A DNA stretch of 64,000 bases from Anseranas semipalmata (lineage: Eukaryota; Chordata; Aves; Anseriformes; Anseranatidae), in contig VXAA01005176.1 of the NCBI GenBank assembly GCA_013399115.1, positions 501,438-565,437 on the forward strand, given 5' to 3'. The position numbers and the translations under genes are program-made. This document shows, piece by piece, positions 25,071 through 38,303 of this stretch. A model generated the notes under the pieces. That model saw only the letters and a list, made by a program, of their open reading frames with translations, was not told the origin of the DNA and did no database searches. How positions within the stretch are numbered: position 1 is the first letter of the stretch; every line of letters starts with the position of its first letter.

Positions 25071-28000
25071 GGGGACCTTTATTCATTCCCAACAGTTTGT
25101 GGCATTTGAAGGCTTCTGTATCATTAGTCATAACACTGTGTACTTCCTCTCTTTAGCTTTCTATACAGCTTTTTTTTTTTTTTCTGTCCAGCTCCATTCT
25201 CACTTGTAAAGTCTGAATTTACAATTGTTTTAGCATAGCTTTTCAGGGTTTTAAATTAAGAATGAGGTTTGCTTTGGCTCATTGTGAAGTCAGTTTATAC
25301 TTTCAGGCTGGTAATGAACGAAACTTTGACAAAGCATAAGAAACACCTTAAATTTGCTTTGCATTCTGTATAAATTTTTTCACTGGGAATTCATTCTGTA
25401 ACATTACCTAGTCTCTATTCATAATTACAAAAATAAAAGCTCTGGTAAGGATGAAAACAAACAGCCCCCTTCCCCAGCTAATTATCTTTGACCTTTGCTT
25501 GCTGTGCAGTTTGCAGCATAAAAGTGATGGAAGTAGAAGGAGTCATCTCAGATAATGGGCATCACTTGACAGAGAAAATACTTCAGAAGATGCAAGTGAT
25601 AGCAAAAGAAAGCAGTGTTTTCTATTGCATTGCCTGTATCAAGTATTGTTTGGTCACCTCTGAATCAGTTTTAAGCTTGGACCAATTACTGGCATATTTT
25701 TGTATTATCACCTTGTTACCATCCCTATGAAACAGATTGGGCCTTCAGCTTCCTCCAACTGCTTCATTTGGAAAACTAATGCTGTTTCAAATCATATGTG
25801 CAGAGCTTTCTTAAGACTGTGGAAGAAAAGTGTACATCTTCATTTTAGGATTGACATATGACTTACAAGGCTTAAAACAAAAATTGCCTCAGGAGTTCCT
25901 CCAGTTCAACTCATCAACAGGGTGAATCCTTTGCCTTGCTAATATGATACGGGACATATGTAACAGTCCCAGGCACATTTATAATAATCTCGCTCTCTTC
26001 CCTTTTTTTATTTTCTTTCCCTCAAAAAAACCAGCCCTGAGACAGAGGTTCTCTATGTCTTGAAAACTTCTCTTCTTATCCGTCTTGTTTGAAGACCTGC
26101 ATTATTATAAGTATTATAATTTCACAGAATTGTGCTTTGTTGGGGTAGAAACAGTTTTCCACAGAGAATTAATAACAGAAACAGGAAATTTGATTTCCTA
26201 CTCAAAATATGTCACTAAGTTAGTACACAAGAAACAAATATTACCCACACGAGTCTCATTTTCAGGCTGGATGTTTGATAAGTCGGAGTGTCAGACTAAT
26301 TATCAATCCACCCAGCTCGTGACAGTCAGGGAACAATGGGAGAAACTGTGTCCTCGTGCTCTGCCAGTCGCATTTCAAGAGGTGACAGCCCTGCCTTTTC
26401 TGAGGGAGACAGCCCACTTGACATAAGGCTCCACGAGCACCATAAATCCAAGTTGCAGATGAAATAGTAAATAACATATACGTACAGAAGTTATAGCACA
26501 CCTTCCTCAGATCTGATTTGCATTAACAAAGTAATTTTAGGCACACCTGAATAATACTGACAGTACTTACTGGGATTTCAGAGAATACTGGAGGAGACTG
26601 GTCGTCATCTCTTTTCTTTTGGTAAAAGGATTCCAGAGTTTAACAAATCAGATTACCAGGAACTTGACAGAACCATTTTTTGGTCAGAATTCTCACCGAG
26701 AGCCATTTAGACAAATCTGAAAGAAACAGATTTTATAGTAAACCCCTGATGTTCTTTTGTATTAGTTCTAGGGCAGTGGGCAATCCATCTCCAGAATTTT
26801 AACTTTTATAAAAATATTACATCAAGCTCCCCAATTACTTAAGATTATTAATTATTATACCTCATAACACTGATCTAATCTCCATCCATAAATCCATTTC
26901 TGATGAAACATTCTGCCCTTGCACTTATTCTTTGCTAATGTAATTAAGTATAACGTGTTCCCTATTTAAAAGAATACATATGTTCCTTGAATGTTACAGA
27001 AGAAAAACGTTGCCTTTTATATCTTTGAGTTCCTGAGTGTTGTATGGGGACAGTATTCATAATCATGCAGCATGAAGAGTCAAGAACACCATGAAATGTT
27101 TAGTCTTCTGGTAAAAAGACAAAGAAAAGTTATTGATATAATTGGGAACACAATCAATATAAAGCACAAAAAGGCAACTATGACAGTATAGGCGTGTGAT
27201 CAAATTTCATTCTATACTAAAATTTGTATCACCTGTACATCTCATACCAAAAGATATTGATTTGCTTACATTAAGAGTATAAGAATATTAATTGTTTCTA
27301 ATTACAATTTCCCAATTCATGAGCACAAGAGAACATAGCTCTGTGTACACTGGTTATACAAAGCCCTTTCCTTGAATGCATATTTATTTAGTGTTTGCCA
27401 CATAAATTATTCTAATCAGAGAATGTTGTTTCAACACAGTGTGCTGAACATTCCATCTTTCTGAAAGTAAAATGCCATTGCTGCTCCTAATTAAGCTATT
27501 TTCCTTTTAAGTTTTCCAGAGGATGATGTGAAGGGTGGCAATATTGATGAAGATTAATTGGATTGAAACTAACTGTGATACAGCTGTAGATAAGGTTATT
27601 CTGCTAGTTAGCAAAAGAAAATTACAGCCATTTAAAAGCTAAGTACTTACAGGCTTGGTTTGCCTAGTGTTCAGACGGTATACAATAGAAAAAATCCACG
27701 AGCTACAGGAAATGGAGATATGTCAGATACATTGGCAGTCTTTCATTTGATTTAAGAACACAGTGAAAATGCAACGACAATTCATAAATAAATAAAATAT
27801 ATATATTCTGTTAGAGGATTATTTGGTTTTGTCTGGGAACTTGATAGACCTGTTTACCTAGCATAATTAAAAAAAAAAAATGTCAAGGGAGCAGAGTTTT
27901 GGCACTCTATCTACACTGCTATAAAGGTACCAAACAACTACAACAGTTTTGGAAAGATGTTTTTTCAGAGAAGATAAATAGACACTTTCTCTCCTACTTG

Positions 28001-28470
28001 AGGTCAATGATATCAGGCAGACTTCTTAATCTACCCAAAAGTCTAGACTTGTCAATATCCAGTTGATAGCATGACTTCTAAATTGTTAGGAAAAGCAAAA
28101 ATCACAGCCCAAAAGATGCTACCTTTAAGGGTAAATAATTTGAAACCTATCATGTAAATTGAGATTCCAGATGTTGATTAGTCCTTTCTTAAAAGACAAA
28201 TAAAAGTCTACTCACACTTCACTTCCTAGACAGTTGGTTACACAATTATTGGTCAACAGCAATTATAACACAATATTAAAACTTTTCCTAAAAGCTGGCT
28301 AACAGGTTCTTCAGATTATTTTCTTGACACTGGGCAAAGTATCCACAGTTACAGTTTTTACAAGAGCTTTTACAAGAGCTCTCTTTTTAAAAGAAAAACA
28401 ACCACAGTAGACATCTTTTTAAGTTATAAGGAAATAGTTTTCAAAGTGTATTACATCTTCCTCTGAAGTC
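25071..28470. other. Unannotated sequence, possible conserved block near 27.5 kb
   Basis: A complex, non-repetitive stretch at about 27,480-27,680 (TAATTAAGC, GATTAATTGGATTG, CAGCTG) has the look of conserved non-coding DNA, but this cannot be tested here. The 113-codon ORF at 26,085-26,426 has no domain. Confidence 0.6.
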
Positions 28471-28500
28471 ATATATATATATATATATATATAAATATAT
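28471..28500 (+). repeat. (AT)n microsatellite
   Basis: Eleven AT units, a one-base slip (ATAA), then more AT. Followed at 28,517-28,526 by a short CA run. Confidence 0.95.
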
Positions 28501-31500
28501 TTTTACATAGACAAATACACACACACATGAAACACCTGACAACTTGAAGTATTTGTGTTTCATAGTTACTTTACTGAGCAACTCATTTTCCTGAGCATAG
28601 CATCAAATTATATCTACAATACAGTGCAGTTACCTGGAGGGAAAACATTTTCCTCAGATAAATATTTCCGCAAAAGTTAGTGTTTTATAAAACCATTTTA
28701 CATTTACAATGCAGAAACAAAAGTACAAGACAGGTCTGCTAGTAGCACCTTTACCACCTAGATATGAATTATAGCACACATTTCTTCCATTACCTAAGTC
28801 AGATGGTCTTGAACACGGCGTATAAGTTAGTATTGCAACTTCATTAGTCTCCTCTTTCTCCAGCAGTCAAACAGCATGACTAGTTAAATAAATTTAGTTT
28901 CACATTTGTAACAGTTCTACAGAGCTATGGCATTAGTGTTTATTTCCTTCATATGCACAAGTGTAGAACATATTCAATCAAGATATTTGAATCTCTATAT
29001 ACTTGTATACACATATCATGTTTATATTCATTTCATACTTAGTTCAGGTATTATTAAAACCAATAAAATCATATGTCCTATATACTTTCTTATAAGTAGC
29101 AAGATTACCATGACTATAAATCCTAATATACTGCATATATTTGCAGTTCATAATGCAGAGATGATATATTATTTACTGCCCAGAAATAAAAATATCTTGT
29201 GCAGTCACATTTGAATGCAAACATACAGTATAATCTATAAATCTGTAACACCTGCTGATATTTGTAAATATATTGCTTTCTTAATAAGTAAGATGAGAAG
29301 ATGTATACCTCCCGCTTTTCAGATTCTTCATTCAGCTGCAAAATGTCTCTTTTCTGTTATTCTTTTCATTTTCCAATTATTATTACAGTTGTCATCACTA
29401 TCAGCCACCCTTAACAAACCACACCCAGTAACCCACAGATCTGGATCCCTTCTTAATGCAGTATCCATAGCAGCATCAAGGTTTACCACACAACCATCTC
29501 AAATCTATCAGGACTTGTTAAGAAGAAACTGTATGATAAGAAAATATCTATATTGCATAAGGCAGAGCTGAAACTAAAAAGCTCAGCAAAACACAGCACT
29601 CGGCACTAGGCTCCAGCAAGCAAAACAGCTGGATATGAAAACATGAAATGGCTTGACCCAAAGTCAGCTCTGATTGTCCAGTAAATCTTAAAACCCACAG
29701 CTTGTTGTTGTGCCTTCTCAGTCCAACATGCTTCTATAGAAAACAGCCTTAGTATTGCTACAGTTTGCTCCTTAGCACTCAAGGAGGAGTTATGAGCCCA
29801 AATTGCCAAATAGCTCTCAGGACCAGTTAAGTTCTCATGGAATCCTAGTTCCTGTGAAATGTGATACATGTACAGTAGAAAATATCAATATGGAGATGCC
29901 TCAAACAAACGCTATCTGAGCTGAGCTAGCACTGAACTCCACAGCTTTTCCTGAACTATTTACACCAACTAGCTAAGTTTTGATTTGGAATATTGCAGCC
30001 ACACGTTACCATGCACAGCTGATGAGCATACAAAATTGCTTATGATAGTAAATTACAGAGATTTTTGATTTTAACATACATAAGTAAGGGAGACCCTTAC
30101 TTAATAAGTAAGCTAAACCCTGTGGGAGGATGTTCGATGACTTTTCTAGTAAATAAGAATATTTCATGAATATTCATGAATATTTCATTTCATTAAGTGG
30201 AATACAGAAATACACAAGAAGCTGTTTAGCACAACAGCTCTGTTAAACTGGTGAGCACTACCACATCTTTCAAACAAACAAAATCTTCCTCACTCTCATA
30301 AAACCCCAAAACAGAAAACAAATGGCAGACACCCATCCATCCAGATCTCCTAGATATGTGGATTTACTTTTCACACACTATTGAAAGCTGTGCAAGAAAA
30401 TAAAATGTTGATTTAGTATGTTTGCAAGTCAAAGGAAAAGTTTGTCTTGTTTTCCTCTCTGCATAATTATCTTTTTTCATGTGTTCTAGAAATAGTATTG
30501 GAAACCACCTGTATACTTTAAGTCTCTGTAATGACTTGGCTTTTCATGAACTGTTATGGCTTGGAGAGATACACCACCATCAATTCTGGGGAGCTGAAAT
30601 CTTTCCTATTCCAGGCCATGTTGAAAACAAGTTATAATTACTAGCATCCATTAAAGAGAACCAGAAAATGCAGAAATTTAACTATACTGCAGATGAAATA
30701 ATCCTACGTATTTTATAATTGTCCTAGCCCATATTTGTGGCTGAATAACAAAGCTGACTTAATTTCTAATGTCATCCATGTCACTATGCTCTTTGACTTT
30801 TACGTACAAATGAATTACATTATCTTTGACATCAAAGATAGGCATGTCTTGGTACAGTGTTCACAGTGGCAATTTGTTTCAAATACAACAGGTACGTAGT
30901 ACTCTGACAAAGAGGAAATTGTGAGTTGTAGTCTGGCTGCTTGTTTGAAATACATTTTCCCTGGGGCACTATGTCCCTCTCTCTCGTGTAGACAGAAAAC
31001 ATCACACCATGGGACGCACTAGCCACAGTGCGTCTTGAAAGCTGTATTTAGATTGCTACTTATCCTTGTTCTCTGCATGTTGCAAATTCTTTGGCTCAAG
31101 TACAACTCTCATGAGATGCTGCAATGTCATTACAAATGTTTGCTTATTAAATGAAAGACTGAGTTTAAATCAAGATTGTTTTTATTAAAAAATGGATATG
31201 TCAAAGCCCCAAATTTCCATTACTAATCAATTTCAACAATACACTCTCCATCAACTCCACAGGACATTTGCTGGAAAACAGAAATGTGTGTATCTTTATT
31301 TTCCTGGGAAACTCAGTTATCTACTCACGAATTAGCAATATTAAAGTGCTTCTATTGTTATTACTAGGAAAAGGTATGCACAAAAGCCTTGCTATCTGCT
31401 TCTCTTTCTATTGCTACTTTATGTTGCACAGCTCTGTTTGATAGAAGAGGTCTAGGCCAGTAAGGCCGAGCAAGGCAAGAATACAGCCTGCCAAGGCATT

Positions 31501-33565
31501 GCTCAGCATGCAGCCAGGCAGCTCTCATTAGTATTGCAGGAATCATGCACTAAAAATGCCTCCAGCTCAACTTTGGTAATTTACCTCTACTGATGCGATT
31601 TAGATGACTATCGGTACTGACTCAACTTTTTTCCATGTACACAACGTAACTCTAAAAAACAAAAAATATGTAAATCCTAAGATTTAACTTTATGCAGCAA
31701 TTCTGCACTAAGCTATACTATGTCCCAGAAGGTTTTGCCACTAGATCATTATTTACTAATGGGCTGTAGGGTAGCAATAGAACATAACCTCCAAAGGCAC
31801 CAGGATGAATATTTAATCCAGAGTTTCTGCCCGTTAATATTTTATTAAAGCCAGGCTATTTTCACCATCCTGAAAATACTAAATTCCATTAATGATAATT
31901 GTGAATCTCAGTGGATTCGGATTTTAGCAGCTTCTGGATATTACAATGAAATAACTCCTATGCTGTTCATTAACACCAAAGATGGTGCTCTTTGCAGTTT
32001 CAGCCCCCAATATTTATTTGTTAATAATTTTCTTTTAGCCCAATCGGTATAGTATAGGAAGTGGGTTCAGAACTCACATTAATAATAATATTGTAAAAAC
32101 ATTTCCTTTTCTCAAATATGAAAAGCTACAGTTAGGCTCCATTTCCCTTGTAGTGCAAGAAATATCATGCAGGGCCTCTCTCTTTTGTGCATTGAGCCAA
32201 CTCTTGCAACTGATAGCTCTTCACTCATCCAGGTAACATTAATTGGATATCACCGCCTGCTTTTTTCTGGCCCTGTGCAAAACAATATACACGATGATGG
32301 TGCCAGCAACAAAGCAATGGTCACTAAATTAGATTTTCTAGATCAAGCCCAGTAGAAAAAGCTTTTCCTGTGCTTTTCTATGACTAGAAGACTAATCTCC
32401 AATGACTTTATTGAATGTCTTTCACAGATATTCGATTATCTAAGACAATAAAACAAAGCAAGGCAGTTTATTGCCTTGGGAACAGCAAATTTCCTTCTCC
32501 CTTCATTACAGAGGTACTGGAAACAGAAATCTGATTCTTGCAAGTCCTGTAGGACTTGGAGGGAAAGAAAATAAGATAAGCAAATGTTCAGCATCACTAC
32601 ACATAGAAAATATATATACATAGTCTTTCTCCTTCCTTGAGCCATTAAGTTGCAGAAGAAATTGCACTAAAAAGAGATTTCCCCTATTCTTTTTAAAAGC
32701 ACTTCTATGTTGTTTAGGCAGCTTTTTAGCAATTGTAGTGGAATAAACAAGATATGCCTAGCAAGAGATGTAAACCTAGTTACATGGGCTACTCAAGAAC
32801 TCGAAAGCTTTCTAAAGGGATAGTTCCAGCATCTAGAAAACAAAGGATTTAATATCGTGGTCTTTTATTTCATTTTAATTCATTGCAAGAACAGCTTCAT
32901 TGACACTTTCATTCAGATAGAGATGTCAACTGCAGAGACATTGAAGCATTTGATGAGCAAGTATTTATCATGTCTGGTAGCTTTTGAACTAAAAATGTGT
33001 CTATGTTAAAAAAAAAAAAAAAAAGGAAAAGGTTCAGTATCCATTAACGTTCATGCTTACCTGTCAGTACGAATATTATTAACGTACTTAAAATCAAACA
33101 CATTTTGTTTTGAAGACAATCTTCAAAACTATAACAAGTACAGAAGTTACATAATTGACATACACATTCATTAACACTCTTTCAACAGCAGATTTTACCG
33201 TATTATGCTTTCTACCTAAGGGAAACAGAATATATTTTTTACTTTCATTTCCTATGAGAACATTATTATTCAATATGCACATTATATGAAATATGTGTAT
33301 TACATACTAACATATTTTGGATATTTTGTATCTACATATAGGTATTTATTTCTTATATGCAAAATGATCCACATGTACTATTTACTTTTAACCTTGTACT
33401 GCATGGAGCATTTATGTACAAGAGTGATCCTATTCTGAAGACATAAGTCATCAGTCATCACTCTAATGTTTCATATGTTTGCAGTGTTTTGGATAAATTT
33501 CATTGCTACATATGTTTATTTTTTGTTTGTACTTCTAAGTGCTGCATGATAGTATAACAGGAGTT
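28501..33565. other. Unannotated sequence
   Basis: Besides the 30.08 kb hairpin there is a TGAATATTCATGAATATT self-complementary patch near 30,163-30,185, an enhancer-like non-repetitive stretch near 31,800-32,000 (CCATTAATGATAATTG) and A17 at 33,008-33,024. A weak exon-like interval at 32,154-32,232 is discussed under findings. Confidence 0.65.
30081..30103. other. Perfect 10-bp hairpin with 3-base loop
   Basis: TAAGTAAGGG, loop AGA, CCCTTACTTA, followed immediately by another ATAAGTAAG. No T run follows as a terminator would have, and the genome type does not use such terminators. Confidence 0.88.
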
Positions 33566-33618
33566 TAGGGCTTGATCGTATGCCCACTTGAGTAAACAAA
33601 AGCTTCAGCTTTACCCAT
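33566..33618. mobile_element. Half of an ancient GGCCTGATCC-type repeat
   Basis: GGGCTTGATCGTATGCCCAC (33,568-33,587) then GCTTCAGCTTTACCCA follows the remembered reptilian/avian pattern 'gggcctgatcctatgcccactgaagtcaatggaagctttacca'. No matching inverted end is visible to the right, so only part of an element may remain, or the likeness may be chance. Confidence 0.35.
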
Positions 33619-36600
33619 TTACCTAACCAAAGCAGGAAAGCCCAGCTAGATTTTCCTTCAGAGGGCAAACTGCCCTTCCCTCCCTGCAACTTCAGTTTCT
33701 TACTGTATTTCAGCACATGATGACTGGATGCTTTACTTGAGAAACCTTTCACTTCAACAATACCTTTCATGAAAATATTTTCACTTTTTAATTAAAAGAC
33801 TCCTATATTTCCTTGAAAAAAATATTTCATTTAAAATGAGAAAAATCCGTTTTCTTCATTTTTTACTTTACATTTTTGTTCTTCAGTCTGACAAAAGCTC
33901 ACTCTTTCTATACTTAATTCCTTCAACTTTTGTCCAATGTTAGTAAAGGAAGATTTCGTAGAGTAAATAAAAGATCCCTTCCTGGTCACACAGATAGAAA
34001 GAAACGAGTAATGGAGTTATTTACTTTCTTTCCTAAGAACCTCATTGAGGTAATGGGAGAGGAGGGGGAAATGGCAAATATTCTGCATGATTTCAGAATT
34101 CAAAATGTTTTGAAAGTAGTGAATATGCTTAGGAGAGTGTCGGCAAGTCAGATTGAAAGGCGTAGGTAGAAAACTGATACAAGGAAATACACAGGGATTT
34201 TTATGTACTTTCATCACAAATCTTGCAATATTCAGCACAAAACAATCTTAAAACAGCAGTTCTGATGTAACAGCTGATCAGTTTAATAGATGCTAAGCAT
34301 TTTGCCCTATTGCGATGCGCAACATGCACACCTAGCAAAGGCCTTTTATTCCATGTGAGAACTGTATTTCTGAGCATGAAAAGGACTCATACAAAATCCT
34401 TAGACAGGTTAAATGTGACAGTCTACTAATTATTTAAAGTATGAGTTACTAAGGGTTACATTACACTAAGAGTTACTGTCACAGTGCATGTGTGAGCAAA
34501 AACATACACAGAGCATTTGACTGATGATATACGGCAAAGCTCTCACTTATACTCATGAAGTAGGCAGTTGATAATGGCAAAAATGATCATTAATTAAAAC
34601 ACAGAACTGAAAGATGCTTATCTAGAATGCCATTAGCTACCAAGTGTGTGGGGGTTGAAGCTGAAGGATATACATATGAAGGACTAATGGCCTATGGCTG
34701 GCTTCTGCTGATCCTGTCATTGATAAGGATTTTGCTTCTGAAAGATAAGGAAGTGGCAGAAGAGATAATTCACTTGATGGGGCACTTTTCAATTTTCCTT
34801 CTCACTAGAACTACAGCAGAATTTAAATATGGAACGAACAAAACGTATTACAGATATATTTAAATGTTTCCATATAAGAGATTTTTTCCTTAAATACTCA
34901 GCGTAATACGTGTGTCATTACTTCCATAAATGAACATGCCTTACACAGTATATTACATTTAGGTATTCATGTTGCTTTGCATACTCCGAGTTGGAATGTT
35001 ATAGGTCTGGGAGGAAAAGTAGTCCTCCACTGAACACAGTGCAAGGTTATCAACGATTTTATTAAGATAGGGATTTTGAGTTTTATATGTACATAAATCT
35101 TTTCATGTGCATGTATATGTTTATGCATGCATATAAATGCATATGCTGCTTAGCAAATTTTAAGTATAGTCTAACTTTAATATATGCATTATTATACACT
35201 TATTATTGCCTTATGTTAAAGCACACACACCTGGAACAGTTTTAAAATATTCAAAATAATTTTGACATATATTCATATCACCATCACCTCTGCTTATTTT
35301 CATTTACTTTTAATTGTTATTATAGGGCTATTATAGAAAACTTTAATAAGTAGTTATCCAAAGATTATAATAACGGGCAGAATAGTCCATAGCTGAGAGA
35401 GCCATGAAAACACTTATTTAAAGAGACAGTTATAAGAAAAAAAGACCAAAAACACACACCATCATTTCTATGTGCTTGCATCCATTCAAAGACTCTGAAG
35501 AACTTGTGATAAAAGTGAATAACATTAACTTGACTTTTAGGCAGAATGCAAGCTGCTTGATGAATCCAAGTATGACATGATTATTCAATTACGTGTGTAC
35601 AGTTTGTACACACATCAAAAACTTTTAGGTCCATAGGTCCATCCAATATCCAAATTTTAAACATTTTTTGCATATTTTTGTTTAAAAAGAAGATAGTGTC
35701 ATTTGAGAAGTCTGTGTTTCCCTCAGAAATGTATATTCCCTTTTTTATAATTAATTTATTTATATATGAAAGGAAAAGGTGCAAGATAATGGAGATATAA
35801 GCACACTTTTGTGATGACTTTTATAATCCACACACACCACCCGTGAACAAGTGTTAATTTCCAACTTACATAGCTACATAGGTAGCAAAATAGGCAAATA
35901 AAGAATTTGTTCTACCATGCTGTAACATCCCTCTTAGTCCTTTGCATGATTGCTGTTACATTAACATACCCCTCAAGCCTACTATGACATGTGAGAAGTA
36001 TAAGGCAGGTCCACACACTAATGACTTACTCTTAATTTCTTTAGGGAAGTGTCTTTATCTAAATAATATGAGTTTTTGGAGGGAAAAAAGTGTCCATCAT
36101 ATTTGGAAAAAATAGTTACCCATGTTTTAGGTGTAATTTAAAAAGCAGAGGACTAGTTCTATAACAATTTATGAACTTTTTTATTTCAGATTTTTATAAA
36201 TATTTTAATTAAACTAATCATACAGACTTTTAGAGGCAACTTTAGCCACACCTTTCAAATGGAAGAATTGTAAATGTATACATATGTAAAGGAGATAAAG
36301 GAAAGAATAGTCATCCAGAATTTAAAAAGCTAAAATTTAAAATCTAACCACAACAACAATTCTTTTCAGAATATTATAACCATATAGAAACATCATTTTT
36401 ATTTAAAAAACAAGACCAAAGTGGATTATGTGACTGATAGTACTCTTGCCGAAAGTACTCTTTTCTAAGATTGGAAAAATACAAATCCTACCAAAAAAAA
36501 AAAAAGTGCAAATAAAGACCAAAAAACACTAAGTAGTATTGTGTTAAAATCTCTGAATTGTTGTAAGAATGAGAGGATGGAACCAAACTTTTCTCTGACT

Positions 36601-37378
36601 ATTCAAATGTTATGCAAAAGCAAAGAATAAAACAGCAGCATTGGAGATAAATGTATTTAACAAGTACACGTAACAAGTAAAACAAATGTTTTAAACAAGT
36701 ACAATACAAAATACTAAACTGACACTGCATGTGTGTGTGTGTGTGTAGATATGTATTTTTTTTTTTTTTCCTCCCTCTCCAGAAAGCACATTTCTTCAAA
36801 CTGCAAATAAGAATCCTTGGGATTTTTCCCCTCATAGATCTCAAGGGAGTTAGCACTTTGGTCTCCGCTCCCCAGAGTGGCACAGAGCGCTTGTTACACC
36901 CAGTCATCAGTACAGAGGTGCTTGCTGGGACAGAGCATTACTTCTTTTCCGTCCCCTGTAAGTGTATGCAGACATCTGCTTGTATATGTAGTTATTACAC
37001 AAATAATAAATACTGACTTCCATACGATCAGTGGATCTACAAACAATCACCTTCTGAAAGGTCATGGAACACCAGCTAAAAACTAACTAGTTTTTTAAGG
37101 AAATTATCAATAGAAATACTACTAGCTATAGACAACGTTCCTGGGCAACTCCAGGAAAGACTGCTTAACATTCGCGGAAGCACAGATGTGTGCACACCTC
37201 CCAGTCAGTCACTAAGACATGTCCATCCCCTGCTGACAGCTGCTGATACCTTACCAGAAGTATGGGAGACAGTCACTAAAGTAGCTAATGCCAGAGAAAA
37301 AACATGAAATGAACAGCGAGGCCAATAAAAACAGAGAATTAGCATCAAAACCACCTGAAACATTATTCTCTCTTTTTT
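33619..37378. other. Unannotated AT-rich sequence
   Basis: The purine/pyrimidine-alternating stretch at about 35,104-35,150 (repeated GCATAT/GCATGC) could favour Z-DNA. The 102-codon minus ORF at 36,599-36,907 runs through the TG and T tracts and is an artefact. Confidence 0.65.
36729..36748 (+). repeat. (TG)n microsatellite
   Basis: About ten TG units followed at 36,757-36,770 by a T tract. Confidence 0.9.
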
Positions 37379-37478
37379 AAAAAAAAAAAAAAACTTTTTT
37401 TTGGTTAAAAAAAAAAAAAAACTTTTTTTTGGTTAAAAAAAAAAAAAAACAACTTTATTTTGGTTAAAAAAAAAAAAA
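37379..37478. repeat. 28-bp A15/T8 minisatellite, about 3.5 copies
   Basis: Successive units begin at 37,379, 37,407, 37,435 and 37,466. Each unit is fifteen As, then C, eight Ts and GGTT. The period is 28, 28 and then 31, because the third unit carries a CAA insertion and one T-to-A change in its T run. The first two units are identical, so the array is young or homogenised. The fourth is cut after 13 As. A run and T run within a unit can pair, so single strands should fold. Confidence 0.93.
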
Positions 37479-38291
37479 TAATCCCACACAGGCAGAGGCT
37501 TCATTGAACCACCCCAGTAACTGAGAATCTTCTATGTTTGCCTCCATTTTAAATATCAAACCTTAGAAGTTTAAACAAGCCAGTCCATCCCATCTTCATA
37601 ATAGAAACTCACTTCAAGTACAGAGAAGTCTTTCTGTCAAGAAAAAAGGAATATCTTGACCTGGGACTGTGACACTGCAATAAAAATAATTCAAGAACCA
37701 ACATGCAAAAATTTTACCACTCTCTTATATTCAATTCTGTGTGAACAGCCAGTGATGTCAATGGTAGGATTACACAACTGTAACAGCAAAAAGCAAAATA
37801 AGATAACAGGTATTTTTCTTTAGATGTATACATGCTGTTGTGCAATTTAATCCATTGCATGCACTGCAATGCCCTCAATATGAGGCCTTTTCTGTGTTTA
37901 CACAAATTTTAACAGAGCTCAGCCTGTGGCTCTGATCTGGAGATCAAAGATCTGCAAGTGCAAAGCATGTGATCACACTTGCTTTTACATTTAGTTGCCT
38001 GTGAGGGACAAGGGACATAACTTAAATTCAAGACAACAGAGGAAGAGCAGGATCCAAGCAGCAAAATATGACCGACAATGAGTGAAATTTCTTTATATTG
38101 CCCATTTTACTAGGGTCGAGGGTTCAACCACCCATCCCACCTGGCCCAAACATCCTATTGCAGCTAACAGGGAGAAGCAGCTGCACAGTTGCTGCTTCAC
38201 AGCCCTGACTACAAACATACATCCCAAACCATAATGTAGCCAAAAGGATGCTGAAAAATTTGCCAGTTCTGCTAGGGAGTGCATTGTTTGT

Positions 38292-38303
38292 CCCCCTCTG
38301 GTG
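38292..38303 (-). promoter_or_regulatory. CTCF-core-like sequence (reverse)
   Basis: CCCCCTCTGGTG is the reverse complement of CACCAGAGGGGG, similar to the CTCF core, though the flanking bases do not extend the match. Confidence 0.18.

Noticed and set aside
37735..37775. GTGATGTCAATGGTAGGATTACAC, like the core of the 6.3 kb fossil
   Set aside because: Only the short core is similar; no end sequences are present.
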